Origin: Paeniglutamicibacter cryotolerans
GTDB taxonomy: Bacteria > Actinomycetota > Actinomycetes > Actinomycetales > Micrococcaceae
NCBI RefSeq assembly: GCF_014190875.1
Contig: NZ_JACHVS010000001.1
Span: forward strand, 2,542,001 to 2,606,000
Reading direction: 5' to 3'
Length of the DNA: 64,000 nt
In this document: in pieces, positions 36,574-45,306 of the stretch
Numbering within the stretch: position 1 is the first letter of the stretch
Layout of the letters: each line of letters begins with the position of its first letter
Position numbers and translations under genes: made by a program
The notes under the pieces: generated by a model
The model's database searches: none
What the model was told of the DNA's origin: nothing
The model's input: only the letters and a program-made list of their open reading frames with translations

Positions 36574-36675
36574 GTCTGGTGTCCTTTCGATGGCCCGGGG
36601 GTGCCGGGCCGGGCAGAGGCGATCCGGTTCCGGTTCAAGCGGAGGTTCGGGGCCGGCCTGCCGGGGTACGGGGGA

Positions 36676-38307
36676 TTAGGGGGCGCTGGTCCCGGCGAGG
36701 GATTCGCGCAGCTTGAAGTGCTGCAGCTTGCCGCTGGGATTTCTCGGCAGCTCCGCGACGAAGCGGATGTCACGCGGGTATTTGTAGGGCGCGATGGTTG
36801 CCTTGACGAAGTCTTGGAGCTCCTTGACCTTTTCCGGGCCGGACCCGGCGCCGTCGACCAGGACGACGAAGGCGCAGACCACCGAGCCGCGCTGCTCGTC
36901 CGGCCGGGCCACCACCGCGTTTTCCAGTACGTCGGGGTGCTCGTTCAGGGCGGCTTCGACCTCCGGGGCCCCGATGTTGTAGCCCGAGGAGACGATCATG
37001 TTGTCGCTGCGGGCCTGGTAGGTGAAGTAGCCATCGGCATCCATCACAAAGGTGTCGCCGGTGACGTTCCAGCCGTTGGACACGTACGCGTGTTGGCGTT
37101 CGTCGTCGAGGTAGCGGCAGCCGGTGGGGCCGATGACAGCCAGCCGGCCGACCTCGTTGGGGCCGAGTTCGTTGCCCTGCGCATCGAGGATGGTGGCGCG
37201 GTAGCCGGGGACGGCTGTGCCCGTGGTGCCGGGACGGATGTCGGCACCCGCTGCCGAAATGAACACGTGCAGCATTTCGGTGGCGCCGATGCCGTTGACC
37301 AGCGCCAGCCCTGTTTCATCGTGCACATGGTGCCAGGTTTCAGCTGGCAGGTGTTCGCCGGCGGAGACCGCCATGCGCAGCGACGTGAGCAGCTCGGCCT
37401 TCCCCTCCTTCAAGATGGCCCGGTAGGCGGTCGGTGCGGTGAACAAGATGGTGGCACCGGCAGCATGGGACTGCCTGGCCAGTTCCACCGGCGTGGTGCG
37501 TTCGGTCAGCAGCGCGCTGGCCCCGAAACGGAGGGGAAAGACGACCAGGCCACCAAGTCCGAAGGTGAAGGCCAGCGGCGGGGAGCCGGCGAAGACATCC
37601 TCGGGAGTCGGCTTGAGGATGTGGCGGGCGAACGTGTCGGCATTGGCCAGGATGTCCCGGTGGAAATGCATGGTGATCTTCGGTGTGCCCGTGGTGCCCG
37701 AGGTGGGACCTAGCAGGGCCACGTCGTCTGCAGCCGTCTGCACATTCGTGAAGTCCCCGGGCTTGGATGCCGAGAGCGCCACCAGGTCACCGGCTGCCTG
37801 GGAGCCGACGGAGACGACGGGATAGCCGCCGGTCGCGGCCTCCTGTGCGTCGGACAGGAAGCGGTGGTCGCATAGCATCAGGGCAGGCAGGGTGAGGGCC
37901 GCGAGCTTTTCGATCTCAGCGGCGCGCAGTGCGGGCATGGTGGTCACCGCCACGGCTCCGGCCTTGAGCACCCCGAGCCAGCAGGCGACGAGCCAGGCGT
38001 TGTTGGGGGCGCGGAGCATGACCCGGTTGCCCGGCACGATCCCGTAATCCTCGACCAGCACCCGGGCTACCTGGTTGGAGCGGATGAGCAGCTCGCCGTA
38101 GCTCAGGGCCGAACCGTCCGGTGCCAGCAGCGCGGGGCGATCGGCCCCGAAGGTTGCCACGGCGTCGTCGATGAGCACGGTGGCGGCGTTGAGCTTCTCC
38201 GGGTATTGGAGTTCGGGCAGCGTGAATTCCAGCGTCGGCCACAACTCGTGTGGCGGCAGATGGTCTCGAGCGAAGGTGTCCCGATGTGCCGAGGACGATA
38301 GTTCCAT
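36676..38307 (-). CDS. 2-aminobenzoate-CoA ligase (benzoate-CoA ligase family)
   Basis: 543-aa acyl/aryl-CoA synthetase of the ANL superfamily. P-loop GPTSGTTGTPK, then HFHRDILANADTFA, FTFGLGGLVVFPLRFGA, motif A5 NGIGATEMLHVF, and C-terminal hinge YQARSDNMIVSSGYNIGAPEVE with the catalytic Lys region PRNPSGKLQHFKLRE. ATG 38307 has GGAAAGAG upstream; a TTG 15 nt earlier is less likely. It is placed directly before the anthraniloyl-CoA monooxygenase, so anthranilate activation to its CoA ester is the best reading. Salicylate or benzoate are alternatives. Confidence 0.86.
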   Translation of the reverse strand: MELSSSAHRDTFARDHLPPHELWPTLEFTLPELQYPEKLNAATVLIDDAVATFGADRPALLAPDGSALSYGELLIRSNQVARVLVEDYGIVPGNRVMLRAPNNAWLVACWLGVLKAGAVAVTTMPALRAAEIEKLAALTLPALMLCDHRFLSDAQEAATGGYPVVSVGSQAAGDLVALSASKPGDFTNVQTAADDVALLGPTSGTTGTPKITMHFHRDILANADTFARHILKPTPEDVFAGSPPLAFTFGLGGLVVFPLRFGASALLTERTTPVELARQSHAAGATILFTAPTAYRAILKEGKAELLTSLRMAVSAGEHLPAETWHHVHDETGLALVNGIGATEMLHVFISAAGADIRPGTTGTAVPGYRATILDAQGNELGPNEVGRLAVIGPTGCRYLDDERQHAYVSNGWNVTGDTFVMDADGYFTYQARSDNMIVSSGYNIGAPEVEAALNEHPDVLENAVVARPDEQRGSVVCAFVVLVDGAGSGPEKVKELQDFVKATIAPYKYPRDIRFVAELPRNPSGKLQHFKLRESLAGTSAP

Positions 38308-38360
38308 GACGTCTCTTTCCAAGAGTCGGTGATCAATGGTTCTGCTGGACGAATAAAGCC

Positions 38361-39230
38361 TTAGCCCCGGGGGCCGCGGATCATGCCCTCCTGGGCGACA
38401 GTGGCCAGCAACATGCCCGCCCGGGTGTAGAACCGGCCCAGTGCAAGGCCCCGGTTGTTCTGGCTGGAGACGGCTTCCTGGACGTAGAGCACCCAGTCAT
38501 CGACGCGGCCATCGCGGTGGAACCACATGGAATGATCCAGGCTGGCAGTCACCAGGCCCTCGGTGCCCCAGGCCAGGTTCTGCGTGCGCAGCAATGGTTC
38601 AAGGATGGTGTAGTCGCAGACGTAGGCCAGGGCGGCCTTCTGCGTGATCTGGTCATCGGGAAGTCCGGTGAAGGCCTTCACCCAGACCGCCTGGTGGGCC
38701 GTGCTCGCGCCCTCGACGTCCAGATACAGGGCACCGGGAACATGGCGCATGTCGAAGCTGCGACCGGTCGCCCAGTAGTCTGCCGCGGCGCCCTCGGCTC
38801 CGGCCAGGACCTCGGCGGCGCTGGCCAGTGCCTCCGGATCCAAGTCCAGGTATTCGGCCGGGGCGCTGGAGGCCTGCTCCGGACCATCCTCGGGGACGTG
38901 GAAGGAACCGAGCGCCGTGTAGACGGGTTTGCCGTTCTGGAAGCCGCGCACCTGGCGGGTGGAATAGCCGCGGCCATCGCGCAATAGTTCGACCTCATAG
39001 CGGACCGGTACGTGCATGTCGACCGGCCGCAGGAAGTAGGAGTGCATCGAGTGCAGCGAGCGGTCATCGGCGACCGAGCGCATCATGGCCGAGGCGCCCT
39101 GGGCCACCATGTCCCCGCCGTAGGCCTTGGGCCACGGAACGTACTGCGGGACGGCGGTGTAGGCCTGGTCGAACACTTCAGGCTCGCAGGGGCTCAGGTC
39201 GATGGCGTCGAGGAAGATCTGTGAACTCAT
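38361..39230 (-). CDS. acyl-CoA thioesterase II (TesB family)
   Basis: 289-aa double hot-dog thioesterase. PKAYGGDMVAQGASAMMRSV, LHSMHSYFLRPVD, and LDHSMWFHRD with RGLALGRFYTRAGMLLATVAQEGMIR at the C-terminus are TesB signatures. Start ATG overlaps the cupin stop (ATGA), so it is translationally coupled to it. In this operon it could release a free acid from a hydroxylated or ring-modified CoA ester, or relieve CoA trapping. Confidence 0.88.
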   Translation of the reverse strand: MSSQIFLDAIDLSPCEPEVFDQAYTAVPQYVPWPKAYGGDMVAQGASAMMRSVADDRSLHSMHSYFLRPVDMHVPVRYEVELLRDGRGYSTRQVRGFQNGKPVYTALGSFHVPEDGPEQASSAPAEYLDLDPEALASAAEVLAGAEGAAADYWATGRSFDMRHVPGALYLDVEGASTAHQAVWVKAFTGLPDDQITQKAALAYVCDYTILEPLLRTQNLAWGTEGLVTASLDHSMWFHRDGRVDDWVLYVQEAVSSQNNRGLALGRFYTRAGMLLATVAQEGMIRGPRG

Positions 39231-39709
39231 GCCCGGCGGTATCCTTCCAGCGATGCGTCCGCCACGTCTTCGAGGTTGACTACGATGTTTTCCGGCGTGC
39301 GCGCGGTCAGCCAGACCAGGTCCCCGGTGATGGACATGTTTGCCTCCACATGCGGCATGTACGGCGGCACAAATACCCAGTCTCCGGCGGTCATGTCCAG
39401 GAACTGCTCGTAGTTCTCACCGAAGTAGATGCGGCCGTGGCCGCGCAGCACGTATCCGCCGGTTTCGGCCTCGCCGTGGTGGTGCGGCAGCGAGCGGTAG
39501 CCGGGGGTATTGGAGACCTGGCCGAACCAGAGCTTGGTGGCGGGGGTGTGCTGGATTGAAACGCCGGAGACGCGGATGCAGTCGCCGGACTGAGCCGTGT
39601 TGGTGTCTTCGGCGCCGGCGCGGGTGACCACCGGGACGACGGCTCCGTCCGCGCCGGCATAGATCGAGTTGTCGCCTTCGGTGCTGTAGATCGTGGGGCT
39701 GGTGTTCAT
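39227..39709 (-). CDS. small cupin-domain protein
   Basis: 160-aa single cupin. Motif 1 has LPHHHGEAETGGYVLRGHG (HHH...E) and motif 2 DWVFVPPYMPHVEAN supplies the last His, so a metal site is complete. ATG 39709 has GAAGGAG upstream. Much shorter than gentisate 1,2-dioxygenase, but the metal ligands allow dioxygenase or isomerase activity. It sits between the FAH-type hydrolase and thioesterase genes. Substrate unknown. Confidence 0.78.
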   Translation of the reverse strand: MNTSPTIYSTEGDNSIYAGADGAVVPVVTRAGAEDTNTAQSGDCIRVSGVSIQHTPATKLWFGQVSNTPGYRSLPHHHGEAETGGYVLRGHGRIYFGENYEQFLDMTAGDWVFVPPYMPHVEANMSITGDLVWLTARTPENIVVNLEDVADASLEGYRRA

Positions 39710-39741
39710 GGGTATGTCTCCTTCGACTGCGGACGGTGTGG

Positions 39742-40602
39742 TCAAACGGACTGGATAGTGGCCCTGGTGCGGATCCTGACGGTGTTGGTCAGGGTGCCGA
39801 TGCCGGGGATCTCGGTGCGCAGCAGGTCCCCGTCGCGCAGGAAGCGCTGCGGGACCATTCCCATGCCCACGCCGCCGGGTGTGCCGGTGAGGACCACGTC
39901 CCCGGGGCGCAGCGTGGTGAACGTAGAGATGTAGGACAGGAGCCGGGCGCAGGAGAAGACCAGGGTCATGGTGTTGCCGCGCTGGACTTCCTCGCCGTTG
40001 AGCGTGCAAATGACCTGGACCCCGGCTTCCGGGTCCAGTTCGTCCGGTGTTACCATCACTGGGCCCAACGGGGTAGTGGCGTCAAACGCCTTGCCCTGGA
40101 ACCACTGCAGGGTCCGGCTCTGCCAGTCGCGCATGGAAACGTCGTTGGCCACCGTGTACCCGGCGATGGCGGCGGCGGCCTCCGCTTCGTCGGCGTCCCG
40201 GAGCGTAGTGCCGACGATGACCGCGAGTTCGGCCTCCCAGTCGAGGCTCTGCGAGTGTTCGCTGGTGATTTCGGCATCCGGATCGGTGAGCGTATCGGCG
40301 AACTTGGCGAAAAGCGTGGGATATTCAGGCAGGTCGCGGCCCATTTCAAGGATGTGGTCTGCGTAGTTCAGTCCGCAGCAGATGACCTTGGCCGGGGCCG
40401 GTACCGGGTTCAGCAGCGTCGCCTCGGTGCGGGGAATGACATCGGGGGAGCTGTGGCTGGAGGTGGCCACGCGAACCAGGTGCTTCCATTCCGGGGTGCC
40501 GAGCAGTTCGCTGAGGTTGCGGGCAGGCAGCGGCAGGTAGCCGCCGTTCACCGCCACTGCTGCTGTGGTGGTGGCACCGTGGCGAATCGTTGCGAGTTTC
40601 AT
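39742..40602 (-). CDS. fumarylacetoacetate hydrolase-family protein
   Basis: 286-aa FAH-family enzyme. KVICCGLNYADHILEMGR, then metal ligands in LDWEAELAVIVG and NDVSMRDWQ, with GKAFDATTPLGPVMV and GDVVLTGTPGGVGMGM. Members hydrolyse or decarboxylate acylpyruvates and related ring-cleavage products. First gene of the minus-strand operon, followed 32 nt later by the cupin gene. Its presence suggests that the anthraniloyl-CoA product is eventually ring-opened to a 2,4-dioxo-type acid; this is inference. Confidence 0.88.
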   Translation of the reverse strand: MKLATIRHGATTTAAVAVNGGYLPLPARNLSELLGTPEWKHLVRVATSSHSSPDVIPRTEATLLNPVPAPAKVICCGLNYADHILEMGRDLPEYPTLFAKFADTLTDPDAEITSEHSQSLDWEAELAVIVGTTLRDADEAEAAAAIAGYTVANDVSMRDWQSRTLQWFQGKAFDATTPLGPVMVTPDELDPEAGVQVICTLNGEEVQRGNTMTLVFSCARLLSYISTFTTLRPGDVVLTGTPGGVGMGMVPQRFLRDGDLLRTEIPGIGTLTNTVRIRTRATIQSV

Positions 40603-40746
40603 GTACTGCTCCCTTGGGGTGTTTCCTGGTCATACCTGTGTCGACTTTTTGACTGCCGTCACGTATCCTCAATGTAACACGCGTCACAAGTGTGGCGCTA
40701 GGGGTGAATCCACCACAAAAACACGACGGCCCTCAGGGAGTGCGAC

Positions 40747-41169
40747 ATGACCCAGACCACGGTTCACGAAAACCTCACGATCAATCCCGTTTCATTGCCC
40801 AAGCCCTCCGGATATGCCCATGGCATGCTCGCCGGCAGCACCGTCTATCTCGGTGGACAGACCGCTCTGGATGCTGACATGCGCATCGTTCCCGGCGGCA
40901 TCATCGAACAGTTCACCCAGGCCTTTTCGAACGTGTTGGCCACGCTGGCCGAGGCCGGCGGCCGACCCGAGGACCTGGTGTCGGTGACGATCTACCTCAC
41001 CGATGTCGACGACTATATGGCCAATGGCCGTGAGATCGGCCGGCTCTGGCGCGAGATGGCGGGTACGAAATACCCGGCGATGGCGGGAATCGGGGTCAAT
41101 CGGCTCTGGCAGAAGGAGGCCCTGATCGAAATCCAGGGCGTCGCGGTGATTCAGGACCGCGACAACTGA
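40747..41169 (+). CDS. RidA-family protein (enamine/imine deaminase-like)
   Basis: 140 aa, YjgF/YER057c/UK114 fold. GYAHGMLAGSTVYLGGQTALDADM, EQFTQAFSNVLATLAEAGG and YPAMAGIGVNRLWQKEALIEIQG. The classical catalytic Arg position of RidA (usually in ...RxxV...) is replaced around GIGVNRLW, so deaminase activity is not certain. Divergent from the FAH-cupin-TesB-ligase-monooxygenase operon with a 144-bp spacer. The dearomatised product of anthraniloyl-CoA monooxygenase is an enamine, so a RidA partner makes sense. Confidence 0.85.
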   Translation: MTQTTVHENLTINPVSLPKPSGYAHGMLAGSTVYLGGQTALDADMRIVPGGIIEQFTQAFSNVLATLAEAGGRPEDLVSVTIYLTDVDDYMANGREIGRLWREMAGTKYPAMAGIGVNRLWQKEALIEIQGVAVIQDRDN

Positions 41170-42148
41170 TCCCCGGCCCCGGGGAGCCGGCCCCGACCGT
41201 TTGACCACAGGGCGTGCCCGGGTTCGGCATGATGCTGGCCTTGGCTTCCGCCGGCCGCCGTGCTCCATCGGAAGCCTGCTTGCCCGGAACCGCACCACGC
41301 CGAGACCCCTCAGCGCTAGTGTCTCCTTCCTCGTGATCACGGCGGCGGCCACGGTGGGGCCCGTAGCGGGCAACGTCCCGACCGGGCTCACCCGCACCAA
41401 CGGCAGCGGGCTGCCCGTCGCGTTCGTGCTCGCCGCGGTGATCGGGCTGCGCTTCTTCGTCGGCTACGCGGCGAAGGACGGGCAGGAGGTCAATTCCGGC
41501 GCTTTCCATGCCCAGGCGGCCCGGGCCTTGGGCAAGCCCGCCGCTGCCACGTCCCGCGGCTGGCCGGTCCGGAGTGCTTCGCCGTCCGGATCCGGCACTC
41601 GTGAACCTTCGGCGACGGCCCGGAACTGCGCGGCAGGCAGGCCCTGGTGATCGGCGGCGGAAACTCCGGTACGTTCATCGCCTGCCCCGGCGCGTGGCGT
41701 GCCGAGCGGGCCTTCGCATCGGTGAGGCGCCGCTAACGCTACTTCCCGAAACGCAGCGGCGTGCGGCCTGCCGAAGCGTGGTTGCCGGAATCCTCGAACC
41801 GCCCCGGCGGATCGGAGCGGCCGGGGGCCTCACCGGGTAGGGAGCGGTATTCCTCGACTGATCCACCGGGCAGGCCCATGGGATCAGGCTGGCCACGGGT
41901 TACGACTGCCTGATGCCGCTCCTTGACCTGCAGCTGCTCGATATGAAGGCCCGCCACCCGAGGCTGTAACTGAACGTGTTCCCGTGCCGGTCCGGCCCGC
42001 TCTGCATCCGGGGATTCATCGGGGTCGCCGACGCGGCACGCCGGCGCTTCGGCGACATGGTTCAGCTGGTGCTCATGGAGATTCGAGCCCGGGAAGACGG
42101 CATGCACCACAGCCCGGGGCCCGACCTGCGTGCGGCGCGCGGGCAGTG
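41170..42148. other. gene graveyard between ridA and paaX-like genes
   Basis: Nearly 1 kb without an intact gene. It includes an amino-acid permease fragment (listed separately), a frame reading QALVIGGGNSGTFIACPG then stop at about 41736, and a piece near 41885-42150 (YDCLMPLLDLQLLDMKARHP, then a stop, FPCRSGPLCIRGFIGVADAA). Base composition is like the flanks, so these are likely old native genes in decay. Confidence 0.5.
41300..41548 (+). pseudogene. APC-family amino-acid permease remnant
   Basis: About 80 residues that match the start of APC permeases: LSASVSFLVITAAATVGPVAGNVP, then a second helix VAFVLAAVIGLRFFVGYAA and the conserved VNSGAFHAQAARALGKP. The remainder is lost after SRGW. 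A transporter gene may once have belonged to the catabolic cluster. Confidence 0.6.
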
Positions 42149-43030
42149 CTAGGCGCCGGCGAGGCCCGCGTCGATAACCCGGCCTGCGTGCCTTTCGGCG
42201 CGGGGTGAGAGCAGGGCGTGCAGTTCTTGGAAAAGCCGCTCGGCGCCCAACGCATTCCAGTCCGCCGGCAGGAACGCGATGGGCAGTCCCGGGTCGAGGT
42301 AGGGCAGCCGGCGCCACTGGGTGATCAGGACCAGGTAATCGGCGAAGGCGCGGGCATCGGCAGCGGGGTCGGTTATCGATGCATCGGTTTCCCGCCACGA
42401 GGCGAGCAGGCCCGCGTTGTTGAGCAGGAAGTCCGAATACAGGGCGTCCAGAGCCGGAAGGTCCCACCAGGAGTCGATGTTCCGGTGCAGGTCGGCACCC
42501 CCGACGTGGTCGGCCATGAAGAACTCGAGGTATTCGTTGAGCCCGTGCTGATCGAAGTGCGCCAGGACCTCTTCGCGCAGGTGCCCCGGGGCGATCCAGA
42601 GCCCGGGGGTGACCGAACCGAAGCCCATGCGGATCAACGATGAGCGGATCTTGTGGCGGATGTTGCGTTGGGACTCCGGGACGGTGAAGGTGGCTAGTAG
42701 CCATCGGTCGGTGGCCGTGGCCCGGCGCGGGTGGAAGATTCGTTCGTCGCCCTCGATGAACGTCTCGATGACGGAAGAGGCCAACGCATATCCGCTGCGG
42801 CCGTTGACCGCAACGCTGTCGATGACCCCGCGCTTCTTGAGCCGCGAAATGGACGAACGCGTCCCCGCCGGTTCCACGCCGATGTCCTGCATCAGCGAAA
42901 TGATGGCCGCCACCTGCAAGGCGCCGCCATGGCGCCGGGCGTAGAGCCCGAAAAGAGAGACGATGAGCTGGTGATGCCGCGGAGCGGGCGCCTCGGCCTG
43001 GGCCGGGGGCCCGCCTGCGTGGGAAGTCAT
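42149..43030 (-). CDS. PaaX-family transcriptional regulator
   Basis: 293 aa. N-terminal winged helix (LIVSLFGLYARRHGGALQVAAII, GVEPAGTRSSISRLKKRGVID) and a PaaX C-terminal domain (WLLATFTVPESQRNIRHKIRSSLIRMGFGSVTPGLWIAP). PaaX proteins repress aryl-CoA catabolic operons and are released by the CoA ester, so this one is a candidate repressor of the anthraniloyl-CoA operon 1.5 kb away. Direct target unknown. Confidence 0.9.
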   Translation of the reverse strand: MTSHAGGPPAQAEAPAPRHHQLIVSLFGLYARRHGGALQVAAIISLMQDIGVEPAGTRSSISRLKKRGVIDSVAVNGRSGYALASSVIETFIEGDERIFHPRRATATDRWLLATFTVPESQRNIRHKIRSSLIRMGFGSVTPGLWIAPGHLREEVLAHFDQHGLNEYLEFFMADHVGGADLHRNIDSWWDLPALDALYSDFLLNNAGLLASWRETDASITDPAADARAFADYLVLITQWRRLPYLDPGLPIAFLPADWNALGAERLFQELHALLSPRAERHAGRVIDAGLAGA

Positions 43031-43156
43031 GTGCCAACCCTATCCAAGGGGTCGTGGCGATCCGGGGGAAGGCCCCGGGATTGCCCCATGTGTCGCCTTC
43101 ATGACGCCCGGCCCTGAAACGCGTTGCGCCAGGGTGCCGGGCAAAAGGCGGGCCTG

Positions 43157-44125
43157 CTAGGGAATGAGGATGACCTTGCCGGTGGTGGCCCGGGATTCGA
43201 GCGCCGTATGGGCGGCGCCCGCGTCCTCCAGGGCAAAGCGCGCGCCGATGCGCACATTCAGTTTGCCTTCGGCGGCCAGGGCGAACATCTCGCCGGAGCG
43301 CCACCGGCGTTCCTCGGCGCTGAGCAGGAAATCCCCGATCTTCGGGCGGGTGACGGTGAGCGATCCATGGGCATTGAGCTGCTGCAGGTCGAAGGGCGGG
43401 ACCTGGCCCGAGGCACCACCGAAGAGCACCAGGGTGCCGCGGATCGCCAGGGCGTCGAGCGAGTCCTCGAAGGTGTCCTTGCCGATCCCGTCGTAGACCA
43501 CGTCAACGCCGCGCCCGCCGGTCAGTTCGCGGACCCGCGCCGGCACGTCGGCGTATCCCAGTACGTGGTCGGCACCGGCCGTCCGGGCCAGCTCGGCCTT
43601 CGCCGGCGTGGAGGTCGTGGTGATGACGGTGGCCCCGCGCAGCTTGAGCAGCTGGATCAGCAGCAGCCCGACCCCGCCCGCCCCGGCGTAGGTCAGCACG
43701 GTGTCGCCGGGACGCACGTGGTAGCTGGAGTTGACCAGATAGTGGGCCGTCATGCCCTGCAGTGGCAAGGCGGCGGCGACATCGTCGGGCACGGCGTCGG
43801 GGACGGGCAGCGCCTTGTCCGCCTCGAGCAGCGTGAACTGGGCGTAGGTGCCGCTGCCCTCGGCCGTTGCCACGCGGTCGCCCACGGCAAAGCCGGTGAC
43901 TCCGTCGCCGAGCGACTCGACGATTCCGGAGCATTCGCCGCCGGCAATGAAGGGATAGGAGACCTGGTAGACGCCGGAGCGCTGATAGGTTTCAATGAAG
44001 TTCACACCTACAGCGGAGACCCGGAGCAGGAGTTGGCCGGGGCCGGGAACGGGGACCGGGAGCTCGACCCGTTCGAAGGCTTCGGCTCCGCCGGCCGCAG
44101 GGACCTGGACTGCGTATGACACCAT
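43157..44125 (-). CDS. quinone oxidoreductase (zeta-crystallin-like MDR family)
   Basis: 322-aa NADPH:quinone reductase of the zinc-free medium-chain dehydrogenase family. VGVNFIETYQRSGVYQVSYPFIAGGECSGIV, cofactor loop TYAGAGGVGLLLIQLLK, and GVDVVYDGIGKDTF. No structural or catalytic zinc Cys set. Divergent from argC. Link to aromatic catabolism possible but not shown. Confidence 0.9.
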   Translation of the reverse strand: MVSYAVQVPAAGGAEAFERVELPVPVPGPGQLLLRVSAVGVNFIETYQRSGVYQVSYPFIAGGECSGIVESLGDGVTGFAVGDRVATAEGSGTYAQFTLLEADKALPVPDAVPDDVAAALPLQGMTAHYLVNSSYHVRPGDTVLTYAGAGGVGLLLIQLLKLRGATVITTTSTPAKAELARTAGADHVLGYADVPARVRELTGGRGVDVVYDGIGKDTFEDSLDALAIRGTLVLFGGASGQVPPFDLQQLNAHGSLTVTRPKIGDFLLSAEERRWRSGEMFALAAEGKLNVRIGARFALEDAGAAHTALESRATTGKVILIP

Positions 44126-44225
44126 GGACTCCTTTGTGTGTGCTGTTTGGCTTCGCCTCCATCTTAACGCCGGGGCTGCTCCGCCGGGCCCGTGGCGACG
44201 CGGGATGACAAACCGGCCGAAATAG

Positions 44226-44268
44226 TGTGAATATTTATTAGCCGTAGTGCATAAATCAGTAGTAGGGT
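44226..44268 (+). promoter_or_regulatory. ARG-box-like operator and argC promoter
   Basis: AT-rich pair TGTGAATATTTATTA (from 44226) and TGCATAAATCAG (44248-44259) resemble tandem ArgR binding sites. A -10 hexamer TAGGGT lies at 44263-44268, 6 nt before the argC ATG, so the transcript is probably leaderless. ArgR is encoded in the same operon. Confidence 0.75.
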
Positions 44269-44274
44269 TTCCGT

Positions 44275-45306
44275 ATGACGATCTCTGTAGCAGTCTCCGG
44301 TGCCAGCGGATACGCCGGCGGCGAGGTCCTGCGCCTGCTGACGAACCACCCGAACGTTTCCATCGGCGCCATCACGGCGCACAGCAACGCCGGGGCGCGC
44401 CTCGGCGATGTCGCCCCGCACCTGCACTCGCTCGCCGACCGCGTTCTGGTCGAGACCACGGTGGAGAACCTTGCCGGACACGACGTCGTGTTCCTGGCAC
44501 TACCGCACGGAGCCAGTGCCGCCATTGCCGCGCAGCTGCCGCCCGACACCCTGGTCATCGATGCCGGAGCCGACCACCGGCTCGAATCGGCCGCCGCCTG
44601 GGAGAAGTTCTACGGCTCGGCCCACGCCGGGACTTGGCCCTACGGCTTGCCCGAACTGCCCGGCGCCCGCGCCGCGCTCGCCGGTGCCAAGCGCATCGCC
44701 GTACCCGGCTGCTACCCGACCAGCGCCCAGCTGGCGCTGGTTCCCGGCTTCGCCGCAGGGTTGCTTCAGCCGGAGGATGTGGTCATCATCGCAGCTTCAG
44801 GAACCTCCGGCGCGGGCAAGGCGGCCAAGGTCAACCTGATCGGCGCCGAGGTCATGGGCGGCATGAGTCCCTATGGCGTCGGCGGGTTCCACCGCCACAC
44901 CCCCGAAATGGAACAGGGCTTCTCCCATGCGGCGGGGGAGCCGGTCACCGTTTCCTTTACCCCCACGCTGGCCCCGATGCCGCGCGGCATCCTCACCACG
45001 GCCACGGCCAAGGTGCGCCCGGGCGTCACAGCCGCCGCCCTGCGCGACGCCTGGGAAAACGCCTACGCCCACGAGCCGTTCGTGAAGCTGCTGCCCGAAG
45101 GCCGGTGGCCGCACACCAAGGCCGTGCAGGGAAGCAACTACGCACAGGTGCAGTTGGCACTCGACGAGCATGTAGGCCGGGTCATCGTCACCGTGGCCAT
45201 CGACAACCTGACCAAGGGCACAGCCGGCGGGGCCGTCCAATCCATGAACATCGCCCTCGGACTGAGCGAAACCGCCGGCCTGATGATTGAAGGAGTAGCA
45301 CCGTGA
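44275..45306 (+). CDS. argC: N-acetyl-gamma-glutamyl-phosphate reductase
   Basis: NADPH-dependent third step of arginine synthesis. 343 aa. [16 protein letters not shown] nucleotide loop, catalytic Cys in [21 protein letters not shown] and HRHTPEM signature. Likely leaderless start (TAGGGT + 6 nt). GTGA overlap with argJ. Confidence 0.97.
   Translation: MTISVAVSGASGYAGGEVLRLLTNHPNVSIGAITAHSNAGARLGDVAPHLHSLADRVLVETTVENLAGHDVVFLALPHGASAAIAAQLPPDTLVIDAGADHRLESAAAWEKFYGSAHAGTWPYGLPELPGARAALAGAKRIAVPGCYPTSAQLALVPGFAAGLLQPEDVVIIAASGTSGAGKAAKVNLIGAEVMGGMSPYGVGGFHRHTPEMEQGFSHAAGEPVTVSFTPTLAPMPRGILTTATAKVRPGVTAAALRDAWENAYAHEPFVKLLPEGRWPHTKAVQGSNYAQVQLALDEHVGRVIVTVAIDNLTKGTAGGAVQSMNIALGLSETAGLMIEGVAP

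Noticed and set aside
34234..37713. 1159-codon plus-strand open frame
   Set aside because: It is antisense to the anthraniloyl-CoA monooxygenase and ligase genes, has Gly/Arg/Val-rich composition without any domain, and arises from codon bias in GC-rich DNA.
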